Shown: one piece after another, positions 49,471-57,466 of the stretch
How positions within the stretch are numbered: position 1 is the first letter of the stretch
How the letters are laid out: each line of letters opens with the position of its first letter
NCBI RefSeq assembly: GCF_022751215.1
Contig: NZ_JAICDG010000004.1
Coordinates: forward strand, 62,001 to 126,000
Source: Actinomadura terrae
Lineage (GTDB): Bacteria; Actinomycetota; Actinomycetes; Streptosporangiales; Streptosporangiaceae
Reading direction: 5' to 3'
Length of the DNA stretch: 64,000 nt
Translations under genes and position numbers: made by a program
Notes under the pieces: generated by a model
The model's input: only the letters and a program-made list of their open reading frames with translations
Database searches by the model: none
What the model was told of the DNA's origin: nothing

Positions 49471-51123
49471 ATGCCGAAAAGGATCATGCTGAGCGTGGCC
49501 GCCCTTGTGGCCGCGTCGGCTGTCGTTCCCGCGCCCGCGTCGGCGGCCGCACCGGACCCGTACCGGCGGGAGGGGCTGCGCGGGTCGCAGTTGCGCGGGC
49601 CGGTCGTTCGCGGGACGCCGCCGGTGGTCAAACCCGGGCGCAAGATGGCGGGTCCGCGGGCGGGCGGGGGCGGGGTGCGTGTCACGGTCGACGTGCTGGA
49701 CCGCAACGGCGCCAAGCCGCCTACGCAGAACGCCGGATACGTCGCGTTCTCTCCGCTGACCGGCGGCGAGGGTTTCTACGCCGATCTGGCCGACGGGCAC
49801 GCCGAAGGGACGCTGCCCGCCGGTGACTACGCCGTCTGGACCTATGTCACCACCCCGGAGAACACCACTCAGACCACGGCGGTGGTCTACCGCGCCAACC
49901 AGCGTATCGGCGATGACACCGCGATCACCCTGGACGCTCGGGAGACGCGTCCGCTGCGGGTGGCGGTCGCCGGGCGGCCCGGCGCACGCGTCCTGGACGG
50001 TCAGGCGGGTCTGTCCCGCCGGGTCGGTGGCAAGGAGATCGGCTTGGGCGGCCTGCCGATGAAGGACGGCTACGTGAGCCCGGTGCCGGCGGGTATGGAC
50101 GTCCGAGTGCTCGCCGAGGGCCTTCTCACCGAGAACGGTGCGGAGTTCGGGAGCCCTTACCAGTACAACCTGGCCTGGAGGCAGAAGATCGCGCCCGGGC
50201 CGGTCACCCTCTCGGCGCGGGACGAGGACCTGGCCGTCGTCCGAACTGCCCACCAAAGCGAGGGACCGCCCGCCTGTGCCGGCGGCCATTCGGGCGTCAA
50301 GTGGCCCGGCGCGGGTGGCGGGACGTCCTTCTTCTCCGGCCTGGGCCCCGCGCCCGCCGTCCGCACCGAGTACTACACGACCGGATACACCTGGGACAGC
50401 ACCACGATGCTGACACCGTCGTCGTGCACGTTCGGCTTCGACGATACCGAGATCTGGACCCGGGACCGGCGCTTCGACAAGCCGGGCCCTGTCCCCGACA
50501 CCTGGCCCGCCGCACCGATCGGACCGCGCGGCGCGCTCATCCTGTGGGGTGGGCATGAGGGCGGCGAGCCCGGCGTCATCATCTACGGCCACTCGACCGC
50601 CACCGCCACATCGGGAATCGCACCGTTCCCCGGCACTACGGGAACCACGGTGCTGCGCGACTCCCACGGCAAGGTCGTGTACACCTCCGACCAGCCCGGT
50701 GTGGCCCGGGGGTGGAAGGCGCCCCCACCAGGTGACTACACGCTCACGGTGGACGAGCAGCGCGCCGCGCCCTTCACCCGGCTGGCGACCCGCCAGCACA
50801 ACGTGTGGAAGGTGCACGTCACCGACACCGAGAGGATCGACCTTCCCACCATCACCACCGCGACCCCGCTCGACGGCGACTCTGCGGCCCCGGCCGGCGA
50901 ACAGCAACGGCTCACCCTCACCGTCGAAGGCGCACCGAAAGCCACCTCCCCGGCGCTACGCGCATCCTTCGACGACGGCGCCACCTGGCAGGCCGTGAAG
51001 GTTGCCCGCGAGGAGGGTAAATGGGTCGCGACGCTGACCAATCCCGCCAATGGCTTTGTCTCCCTGCGCACCACGGCCGCCGGTGTCGACCAGACCGTGA
51101 TCCGCGCCTACGCCATCCGCTGA
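49471..51123 (+). CDS. secreted protein with C-terminal peptidase-associated beta module
   Basis: A 550-aa exported protein. MPKRIMLSVAALVAASAVVPAPASA is the signal peptide. The mature protein is beta-rich, starting with VRVTVDVLDRNGAKPPTQNAGYVAFSPLTGGEGFYADLADGHAEGTLPAGDYAVWTYVTT, a carboxypeptidase-regulatory-like fold, and ending with RASFDDGATWQAVKVAREEGKWVATLTNPANGFVSLRTTAAGVDQTVIRAYAIR, the accessory module otherwise seen on S8 proteases. No catalytic triad is evident. It is a paralogue of the gene at 5551 (same end module and overall plan). Its ribosome-binding site sits in an 18-bp hairpin and the gene is flanked by inverted repeats. Confidence 0.85.
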   Translation: MPKRIMLSVAALVAASAVVPAPASAAAPDPYRREGLRGSQLRGPVVRGTPPVVKPGRKMAGPRAGGGGVRVTVDVLDRNGAKPPTQNAGYVAFSPLTGGEGFYADLADGHAEGTLPAGDYAVWTYVTTPENTTQTTAVVYRANQRIGDDTAITLDARETRPLRVAVAGRPGARVLDGQAGLSRRVGGKEIGLGGLPMKDGYVSPVPAGMDVRVLAEGLLTENGAEFGSPYQYNLAWRQKIAPGPVTLSARDEDLAVVRTAHQSEGPPACAGGHSGVKWPGAGGGTSFFSGLGPAPAVRTEYYTTGYTWDSTTMLTPSSCTFGFDDTEIWTRDRRFDKPGPVPDTWPAAPIGPRGALILWGGHEGGEPGVIIYGHSTATATSGIAPFPGTTGTTVLRDSHGKVVYTSDQPGVARGWKAPPPGDYTLTVDEQRAAPFTRLATRQHNVWKVHVTDTERIDLPTITTATPLDGDSAAPAGEQQRLTLTVEGAPKATSPALRASFDDGATWQAVKVAREEGKWVATLTNPANGFVSLRTTAAGVDQTVIRAYAIR

Positions 51124-51167
51124 CCCCAAACACGAAAACCCATCGGCCGCGCACGACGATGTCGATG

Positions 51168-51240
51168 ACGAGCCCACCCGCATCGCCGCGGTGGATGGCG
51201 GCAACTCCGGTCCCGCCCGCTCCCTAACGCCACTGGCCGA
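51168..51240 (+). repeat. inverted repeat, right copy
   Basis: Starts ACGAGCCCACCCGCATCGCC; inverse copy of 49227-49300. In one frame it reads DEPTRIAAVDGGNSGPARSL and stops 16 bp later, which suggests the decayed 3' end of a gene. Confidence 0.85.
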
Positions 51241-51322
51241 ATCGATCACTGCTTGAGGTGCCACACCGCCTCCGTCTGTATGGTCGGTGGATCTTGCTGG
51301 TTCGGCGGAGGCGGTGGTCGTG

Positions 51323-51955
51323 ATGTTGGGCTTTGGACGCAAGCGAGGGCTGGAATGGGCCGCCGGCGAGTTGGGCGCCCAGGTGGGAGAGAGGGGCACC
51401 CGGCCCCCGTTCGGAACGCTCACCGGGCCCTACACCGGGGCGATCGAGACGCCCGCCGAGTGGTTCGCGGTGACCCACCGGGGCTGCCAGGTCCTCGCCT
51501 TCAGTTGCGAGCAGAAGCCGGGCCCGTTCTCCTCCAAGGGCTGGAACTGCCTGGTGCAGGTGCGCACCCCGTGGGTGCCCGAGACCCGGGTACTCCCCTA
51601 CACCCAGCAGGTCCAGCAGATCTACGAGCAGCTCATCCGGCCGGACATGCCGACCTTCGTCCCCGCCCACGCGCCCAACATCATGGTCTACTCGGCCGAC
51701 CCCCAGCAGGCCAAGGCCCTCCTCACCGCGCAGTTCCTCCAGGCGATCGACCACGACCGCCGGCCGCGACCGAAAATCATCCCGCCGATCTCCTTCAACG
51801 AGGGCGTCCTCAACCACCAGTCGCGCGGCCGCCTCGACCCCCACAAGGCGCTCGACATCGCCGACGGGCTCATCGACCTCCTCCGGCTCATCCCGGCCAC
51901 GGCTTGGCCGGGCGACCCGCAGACCTGGCCCCCCGGCCCCTGGCTGCCCAGCTGA
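51323..51955 (+). CDS. hypothetical protein, unknown family
   Basis: A 210-aa soluble protein from ATG 51323 (MLGFGRKRGLEW). It has GTLTGPYTGAIETPAEWFAVTHRGCQVLAFSCEQKPGPFSSKGWNCLVQVRTPWVP, then NIMVYSADPQQAKALLTAQFLQAID and LDPHKALDIADGLIDLLRLIP. No signal peptide or membrane segment. Codon third positions are strongly G/C, the length is ordinary and the reading frame is consistent, so I accept it as a gene, but I recognise no domain. GGAGG lies 12 bases upstream; GTG codons just before the ATG are alternatives. A 10-bp inverted repeat (ACCGCCTCCG...CGGAGGCGGT, 51266-51315) precedes it. Confidence 0.7.
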   Translation: MLGFGRKRGLEWAAGELGAQVGERGTRPPFGTLTGPYTGAIETPAEWFAVTHRGCQVLAFSCEQKPGPFSSKGWNCLVQVRTPWVPETRVLPYTQQVQQIYEQLIRPDMPTFVPAHAPNIMVYSADPQQAKALLTAQFLQAIDHDRRPRPKIIPPISFNEGVLNHQSRGRLDPHKALDIADGLIDLLRLIPATAWPGDPQTWPPGPWLPS

Positions 51956-52689
51956 CACCCGCTGTTCGGGAAGACTTGAGCCGATACCTCCAACGGCTGG
52001 TCGGCCGCGGCGGCGATCTACGACCGGCCCCGCCACATTGTGGAGGCCGCCGACCCGGTGGGACGCGCACGCGCACGAGGGCTCAGGCCCGCCTCGGGCC
52101 CGGCCGCCCGCCGACCCCAGCCTCTCCGGGCGGCTCGTCCCCGACCGTCCCGGAGACGTCGCCGGCGCTCCCTCACGGCCGTCGCGCTCCAGGGTTTTCG
52201 ACTCTTCGACTCGCCTACGCGCGCGTACGCGCGTCTTAGGGCGTCGCGAAAATCCCGGGCGGGCTCGCGGCGGCACCCTAGCCGGGCTCAACCCCGGGGG
52301 CCCTCCCACCCCTTGTGCGGACGCTCGCCGTCCCTCTGCCGAGGCCCCCGGACACGTCCGGCTGAAGCGAGAGCCGCGCGCCACTGGTAAGGAGAGACGC
52401 GGGCGTCCTCCGATCCGCGCGTCCTGCCCGGCGGGACGTGGGCGAGCGCGTGTGGTCGCAGGTGATCTTAGGCCGGCGTCACGTTCTTGGTCGCGGGAAG
52501 CGGCAGCGGGCAGGGCGGATCGAGTACGTGAACGCGACCAGGTGCCGGCGCAGCTGGTGGAGCCGGCGGTGGATGGCTCCCACGTCCGAGCCCAATTCAA
52601 CAGTTGCACGCCGTTGACGAGGATGGCCAGAACCGAGCTGCCGGCGGGGTCGAGGTGTGTCGGGGCTGCGGGGGACTACCGTCGCCGGG
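51956..52689. other. 734-bp region with no supported gene
   Basis: The stretch is GC-rich with long antisense open frames but no coherent protein. Visible structure: a 14-bp palindrome CGCGCGTACGCGCG at 52220-52233, and repeated CTTCGACTC at ~52203-52215. It lies just left of the NUDIX fragment and IS3 remnant, so decayed accessory DNA is likely. Confidence 0.4.
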
Positions 52690-52870
52690 GTGACGGTTGA
52701 GGATGCGCGCTACCTCTGGCACGAGGCGGCCGCGGTGCCAGCCGGGTTGCGAGCCACTCAGGTGTACGGCTACCTGCTCTGTCCAATGACGGCGCGGGTG
52801 CTCGTGCAAGACGACGATGGGGCGTTCAACCTGCCGGGCGGAACTCCGGAGGAGGAGGACGACGGCTCAC
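52690..52870 (+). pseudogene. NUDIX hydrolase fragment
   Basis: From GTG 52690 the frame reads VTVEDARYLWHEAAAVPAGLRATQVYGYLLCPMTARVLVQDDDGAFNLPGGTPEEEDDG. V-Y-G-Y-L-L-C ... R-V-L-V-Q-D-D-D-G-x-F-x-L-P-G-G-x-P-E is the first strand pair and the start of a Nudix domain, but the box (GX5EX7REUXEEXGU) breaks off after G-G-T-P-E. From about 52870 the frame (MNLRESTIRLE) is antisense of an IS3 transposase. The gene was truncated, most likely by that insertion, and cannot hydrolyse nucleoside diphosphates. Confidence 0.75.
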
Positions 52871-53010
52871 CGATGAATTTGCGGGAGTCCACGATCCGGT
52901 TGGAGTAGGCGGTTCTTGATCACGCACAGGTGGAGCTTGCCCAGATCGGTGGAGTGCGCGGTGATGTCGGCCAGCCACAGCTGGTTCGGTGCGCTGGCGG
53001 TAAAGTCCCC
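52871..53010 (-). mobile_element. IS3-family transposase remnant (integrase core)
   Basis: Reading leftward from 53010 gives GDFTASAPNQLWLADITAHSTDLGKLHLCVIKNR, the N-x-x-W-x-x-D-I-T start of the rve integrase core of IS3-family OrfB proteins, with the first catalytic Asp. A frameshift then leads to AYSNRIVDSRKFIGE, corresponding to the Y-S-N-R-I-V-G motif. Only ~140 bp remain and no terminal repeats are seen, so it is a dead fragment. Confidence 0.8.
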
Positions 53011-53036
53011 TCCACGTGTCACTAGGAGTGTCGGCG

Positions 53037-53750
53037 TCACGCCTGGCCGAGACTGAACCTGACGGCCTCTTCGACATGCAGGGCCGTCGTGTCATACAAC
53101 GGCACGCCGGGAACCTGATCCTGGCCGACGAGCATTCCTATCTCGGTGCATGCCAGGACGATGCCCTGGGCCCCCTTGGCGACGAGGCCGTCAATGATGT
53201 CCAGGTACTTCTGTCGTGTGCTGTCGTTGAATATCCCTCGGTTGAACTCGTTCAAGATGCTCTCATGGACGTATTTCTGTTCGACGCCTTCCGGCAGCAG
53301 GACATCGATACCGCGGCCAGTAAGGGCGTCGACGAAGAATCCATGATTCATGGTGAAATGGGTACCGAGAAGCCCTATCCGCTGGTTTCCGTCGGTCACA
53401 ATGGCGTCGCCGGTCACGTCGACGATACTGATCAGCGGTACATTGATACGCTCCGCTATCGGAGCAGCCACCACATGCTGTGTGACACAGGCGATCAGCA
53501 TGCACTCGGCTCCGGCCCTTTCCAGACCTTGAGCGATCCCCCCGAGCCTGTCAGCGACCGAGTCCCAGTCTCCGTCAGCGTTCCACTGGACGATCTCGGC
53601 AAAGTCCACGCTGTTCAACAAGATCCGGGCTGAATGCAGACCGCCCAGTTCCTTTGCTATCCTTTCGTTGATCATCCGGTAGTAGACGGCCGAACTTGCC
53701 CACGACATTCCCCCCAGCATGCCGATGACACGGGGGAAGTTGTTCTTCAT
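53037..53750 (-). CDS. aspartate/glutamate racemase-family protein
   Basis: A 237-aa enzyme of the Asp/Glu/hydantoin racemase family: RVIGMLGGMSWASSAVYYRMINE, GAECMLIACVTQH (Cys88), GRRGLLGTHFTM-like segment, GIVLACTEIGML (Cys201). The two cysteines work as acid and base to invert an alpha-carbon without cofactor. In usual members the first motif is A-C-N-T; here it is A-C-V-T, which may alter substrate choice. It is the last gene of the five-gene sbnA-like operon, 24 bp after the permease, so its likely substrate is a diaminopropionate-derived amino acid. AGGAGTAGCG precedes the ATG. Confidence 0.88.
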   Translation of the reverse strand: MKNNFPRVIGMLGGMSWASSAVYYRMINERIAKELGGLHSARILLNSVDFAEIVQWNADGDWDSVADRLGGIAQGLERAGAECMLIACVTQHVVAAPIAERINVPLISIVDVTGDAIVTDGNQRIGLLGTHFTMNHGFFVDALTGRGIDVLLPEGVEQKYVHESILNEFNRGIFNDSTRQKYLDIIDGLVAKGAQGIVLACTEIGMLVGQDQVPGVPLYDTTALHVEEAVRFSLGQA

Positions 53751-53774
53751 CGCTACTCCTTTCGAGCAGGCGCT

Positions 53775-55268
53775 TCATCGACTGAGCATCCCCAGCAAGA
53801 AACACAGTGGCGAGTAGATGAGCGCCGTCAGTCCGACCACCAGAATGGTCGCGCCGAAGACCTGCCGATCCATGTTGACGGGCGCGGATTGCCGCTGCCG
53901 GTCATGCTGCCCTTGGACGACGATCGGAGCACCGGCCGCGACGATCCCCACCGCCAGCGCTATCCTCGGGCCCGAGGCCATGGAGCCCATCGACCCCGTG
54001 ACGTTGTTGAAACCGACCACCAGCGTCCGGTCAACGCCGAGCGCGTGCGCGGTCTGGCCCTGGTTGCCGGCGAACATCGCGTTCGCTCCCACATTGGAAC
54101 CGGTCAGCAGGCCTCCCAAGGCGCCGATCAACGGCGCGACGAACAGATAGCCGAGGCCGAGGTGACTGGACGCCGTCGCCACCGTGGCGCTCATCCCGGA
54201 GACGGTCATGGTCGATCCCACGAGAAGGAAGCTCGCCGTGGCCATCGCCACAGGCAACCACTTCCTGGCCGCACCGATCAACGATCGACCAGTCAACTCG
54301 GCGTCGGGATGGTGTGACCGGACCAAGTATGGAGTCGCAAGGCAGGTGACAAAGAGCCAGATCGCCGGGCTTTCCACGTACCGGGCGGCGATACCGGGAA
54401 AGTCGTCGGGCAGGACCGTTTGCCGCACGGTTCTGCCTACGATGACAAGCCCGCACAGCAGCACATACGGGGTCATCGCCGCACGGAACGCCGGCGTAAC
54501 CTGAATTCGGAACTTTTCGATCGCGCCCGCGAAAAAAAGGAACAGAACCGTACACACTGCCGCGCCGACGGCACCGGCGACCCGGGTGCCGAACACATAG
54601 TTGGCCGCCCAGATCGCCACCCAGAGCATCCCCGAAGCAGCGAGGATGTCCGGCAAAGCACGCTTCACCGCGGCGTGACCGCATGCCAGGATTACCGCTG
54701 CCGAACTGTAAACCAGGTACGTCGGCAGCGACAGCGCCGCGGACATCACGCCGAGTTCTTGGAATCCAACCCCGCCGATCTGAGCGCCTACCAAGGTTCC
54801 CGGAGAGAGAGCTCCCCAGGGAACGGCGACGAATCCCAGGAGACCACAGATCGCTGCGCGCAGCGGGGGCAAACCACCTGCTACCAGGATGGGAATCGCG
54901 ATCACGGCTCCGATGCCGAACCCCGTCACGGACTCCGCGAAGGGGGTGACTCCGAGGACCACCAGAACCACCAGTCGCCTCTGGGACATGCCGAGACCAG
55001 CAAGCCAGCCCGCGACCGTGTCGTTGACTCCCCCCTGCGACAGCAGTGAATTCAGCCATAGCCCGCCCAGGATGATGAGCAGGACCTCCACCGTCACCGG
55101 GGCGGCACGCTCGATGGCGTCGCCATATGTACCCGCACCCGCATCGAAGACGACGCCGGCGATCAGCACGGTGACGCCCAGCACCACCGGCGCGGCGACG
55201 TGAGTCTTCAGCCTGAGGAGGAGGATGAGTGCGAGCAATGGTGGCAGCAGTGCTGCCGCGGCCTCCAT
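53775..55268 (-). CDS. LctP (L-lactate permease) family transporter
   Basis: A 497-aa transporter with about 13 membrane helices. Family landmarks include GLWLNSLLSQGGVNDTVAGWLAGL, TPFAESVTGFGIGAVIAIPIL, GFVAVPWGALSPGTLVGA, GGLLTGSNVGANAMFAGNQGQTA and FNNVTGSMGSMASGPRIALAVG. LctP proteins move lactate, glycolate and other 2-hydroxy acids with protons. The start ATG (55266-55268) overlaps the stop of the diiron oxidase gene (TGATG), so it belongs to the operon and probably carries the pathway product or a precursor. Confidence 0.92.
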   Translation of the reverse strand: MEAAAALLPPLLALILLLRLKTHVAAPVVLGVTVLIAGVVFDAGAGTYGDAIERAAPVTVEVLLIILGGLWLNSLLSQGGVNDTVAGWLAGLGMSQRRLVVLVVLGVTPFAESVTGFGIGAVIAIPILVAGGLPPLRAAICGLLGFVAVPWGALSPGTLVGAQIGGVGFQELGVMSAALSLPTYLVYSSAAVILACGHAAVKRALPDILAASGMLWVAIWAANYVFGTRVAGAVGAAVCTVLFLFFAGAIEKFRIQVTPAFRAAMTPYVLLCGLVIVGRTVRQTVLPDDFPGIAARYVESPAIWLFVTCLATPYLVRSHHPDAELTGRSLIGAARKWLPVAMATASFLLVGSTMTVSGMSATVATASSHLGLGYLFVAPLIGALGGLLTGSNVGANAMFAGNQGQTAHALGVDRTLVVGFNNVTGSMGSMASGPRIALAVGIVAAGAPIVVQGQHDRQRQSAPVNMDRQVFGATILVVGLTALIYSPLCFLLGMLSR

Positions 55269-56443
55269 CAATCTGCTCCCAGTGACCCGCGCGATGGACG
55301 CTCAGCAAGGCCAGTATCGGATCCACTCGATCCCAGATCGTGCGGATCCGCTGCCTGCTGAAAATACGTCAGCCACTTATCGTATTGTCGCCGGCCTGCC
55401 TCCGCCGCCATATGTGCCCCACGGACGATCCCGGCCACCTCGCGGGAGGAAAGCGTCGGCCGCTGGAATCTCAAGCCGTCCGACAGCTCCCGCGAATGTC
55501 GTGGGTCCACCGCTACATGGGCGGCAAAGTAGATCCGCACGTCCGGGTCCTCTACGCCGTACCGGTCCATCGCCCGTAGCAGGTGCCGGAAGTGCGGTTC
55601 GACCCAGCTTTCGAAGACCAGGAAGCACCCGTAGGCCATCTGTTTCCAGGCCGGGCGGCTCAGCAGCATCGCGTTCATATTCGATGTGATCTTGGCGAAC
55701 CACGGGTTACGTGCGCGTTGCCGATCGAACCCGGCCCAGCCGCCGTCCGATGCCTCGATAAGGCGACGAAGCCAGAACGTATGGAAGTTCTCCAGCTTGC
55801 CCCGGCCGCACTCGTCCCAGAGGTTCGCCGCCACGACCGCCTTCTGGGCCCCCTGCATACCCACGACCAGCATGGCGACCTCGTCGTCGACGACCTCGTT
55901 GCGGATCGTCTCGCCGCGCAGGAACATGTCGAGCTGCCAGCGCGGCGCCTCGTCGGCGAGGTAGGCGAAGAGGGGGTGCCCGACTCCGGGGTTCGACTCG
56001 GCGAACTCGTCAAGATAGTCGGCCGCAGAACTCTGATCCGGAAAGTCGGGTAAATCCAGGTGACCCAGCCAATGGTTCAGCAGTTCCCGTTCGAGTTCGA
56101 TCTTCGCCGTCAATAGATCGATTTCGATGTCGTCGTGGCTCTCCTGGGTCGCCGCCCCGTCGCGGTATTTGTACAGGTAGGCATAGATCTCTGCGAGACT
56201 TTCGTGAAGGAAGCGCTCGTGCGCCTCGGCACCTCGTAGCCGAGCGAGCATCGTGGCCCGCTCGGGGCGTGGGGTGTTCAGGTATTCGGCCAGTTGATCC
56301 GGTAGCCCGGAGAATGCCGGCACCGGAGGCCAGTAGTGCGAGTAGAGATTCACGACCACATCGTCGGACCAGTCCAGCCTGGAACCAAGGAGGCTCTTCG
56401 CCTGCTGGTCGGCACCCCGTTCAACATCATCTGTTGTGGCCAT
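55268..56443 (-). CDS. haem-oxygenase-like diiron oxidase (HDO)
   Basis: A 391-aa protein of the iron-containing redox enzyme family. The predicted diiron ligands follow the ExxH...E...HxxxDxxH pattern of UndA/BesC-type enzymes: Glu218 and His221 (GKLENFHTFW), Glu278 (LVFESWVEPHFRH), and His309, Asp313, His316 (YFAAHVAVDPRHSREL); spacings of 60 and 31 residues agree with that family. HDOs use O2 for N-oxygenation, decarboxylation or C-C fragmentation of amino and fatty acids. Between sbnB-like and permease genes it most likely oxidises diaminopropionate or a derivative. The ATG follows GAGAGGACGACA; stop overlaps the permease start. Confidence 0.85.
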   Translation of the reverse strand: MATTDDVERGADQQAKSLLGSRLDWSDDVVVNLYSHYWPPVPAFSGLPDQLAEYLNTPRPERATMLARLRGAEAHERFLHESLAEIYAYLYKYRDGAATQESHDDIEIDLLTAKIELERELLNHWLGHLDLPDFPDQSSAADYLDEFAESNPGVGHPLFAYLADEAPRWQLDMFLRGETIRNEVVDDEVAMLVVGMQGAQKAVVAANLWDECGRGKLENFHTFWLRRLIEASDGGWAGFDRQRARNPWFAKITSNMNAMLLSRPAWKQMAYGCFLVFESWVEPHFRHLLRAMDRYGVEDPDVRIYFAAHVAVDPRHSRELSDGLRFQRPTLSSREVAGIVRGAHMAAEAGRRQYDKWLTYFQQAADPHDLGSSGSDTGLAERPSRGSLGAD

Positions 56444-56461
56444 TGTCGTCCTCTCAATCGC

Positions 56462-57466
56462 TTACCAACGTCGGGTTTCACCGAAGAAGTCGGGAATGAC
56501 TAGCGCCGCGCCTCGCCGCTGCGCCTCCTCCAGGACAAAGGAACCCACCGCGATGTCGAGGACGCCAAGGCCGAACGGAGAGAAGATGACAGGCCGTCGG
56601 TCCGCGGTGAACGTCACGCGGTCCTGAAGCACTGCCCCCAGGGTTCCGGTGATGAAGTCGCGACTGCCGGTGAGTTGCTCAGCGAGATGCGGCGAGGTCT
56701 GCGCCTTCAGACAGTGCTCGACGTCATCGACGATGTTGTCGGCCCGCAAGAGCACTTCCGGGGGAAGGTCGCGCAAAGAGATGTTGAGCAGCACCTGTCC
56801 CGGTCGCAGCTGCACATCTGCCGGCACGTACGGCTGCGGGGCCGTCGTCGCGAAAACGACAAGGTCCCGGGTGAGCGCCTCGCCCAGCGTTCCGAGCGTC
56901 TTGCGTGACACGCCCAGTCGTGCCTCCGCATGGCTCGTCAGCATCTCCGCGCTTGCCGGATCCTCGTCGTAGCAGGACACCTCCGACAGCTCGACTCCGG
57001 CGACCGGCAGGTGCTCCAAGATCGTCCGTGCGATCACCCCGCCACCGACAAACGCGCAACTCCGCACGCCGGGGCCAACGAGCCTCGCCGCCGCGACGGC
57101 GGCGGACGCAGCGGTGCGAGCCGCGCTGATGCCGGCGGCTTCCAGGCACCCGACCGGCCGGCCGGTCTCGTAGTCGTTGAGCAACAGAACCGCGGAGGCA
57201 CGCGGCATGTTCATGGTCGTGTTGCGCGGAAAACTGGATATCCACTTGATTCCAATCCGGTCGACCTCACCAGCCAGGAAGGCCGGCAGGGCGATCACCC
57301 GCGAATCCGGCTTGTCCGGAAATCGCAGAAAGTAGCTGTCCGGATTGATCGTCTGTCCCCGCTCGTGGCGGAGATAGGTATCGGTCACCAGCCTCTGCAC
57401 TTCCTGGCGGTTGTCCGCCAGGATCTCGTTGGCCACGACACCGGGAACCACACAGAATTCAGACAT
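56462..57466 (-). CDS. sbnB: SbnB-like N-(2-amino-2-carboxyethyl)-L-glutamate dehydrogenase
   Basis: A 334-aa member of the ornithine cyclodeaminase/mu-crystallin family: GIKWISSFPRNTTMNMPRASAVLLLNDYETGRPVGCLEAAGISAARTAASAAVAA, Rossmann segment CAFVGGGVIARTILEHL, and VFATTAPQPYV. The K-W-I-S-S-F-P-x-N and E-A-A-G-I-S-A-x-R-T-A-A segments match SbnB, which oxidatively cleaves N-(2-amino-2-carboxyethyl)-L-glutamate to L-2,3-diaminopropionate and 2-oxoglutarate with NAD+. Paired with sbnA directly upstream (8-bp overlap). ATG 57464-57466; an in-frame TTG lies four codons earlier. Confidence 0.9.
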   Translation of the reverse strand: MSEFCVVPGVVANEILADNRQEVQRLVTDTYLRHERGQTINPDSYFLRFPDKPDSRVIALPAFLAGEVDRIGIKWISSFPRNTTMNMPRASAVLLLNDYETGRPVGCLEAAGISAARTAASAAVAAARLVGPGVRSCAFVGGGVIARTILEHLPVAGVELSEVSCYDEDPASAEMLTSHAEARLGVSRKTLGTLGEALTRDLVVFATTAPQPYVPADVQLRPGQVLLNISLRDLPPEVLLRADNIVDDVEHCLKAQTSPHLAEQLTGSRDFITGTLGAVLQDRVTFTADRRPVIFSPFGLGVLDIAVGSFVLEEAQRRGAALVIPDFFGETRRW

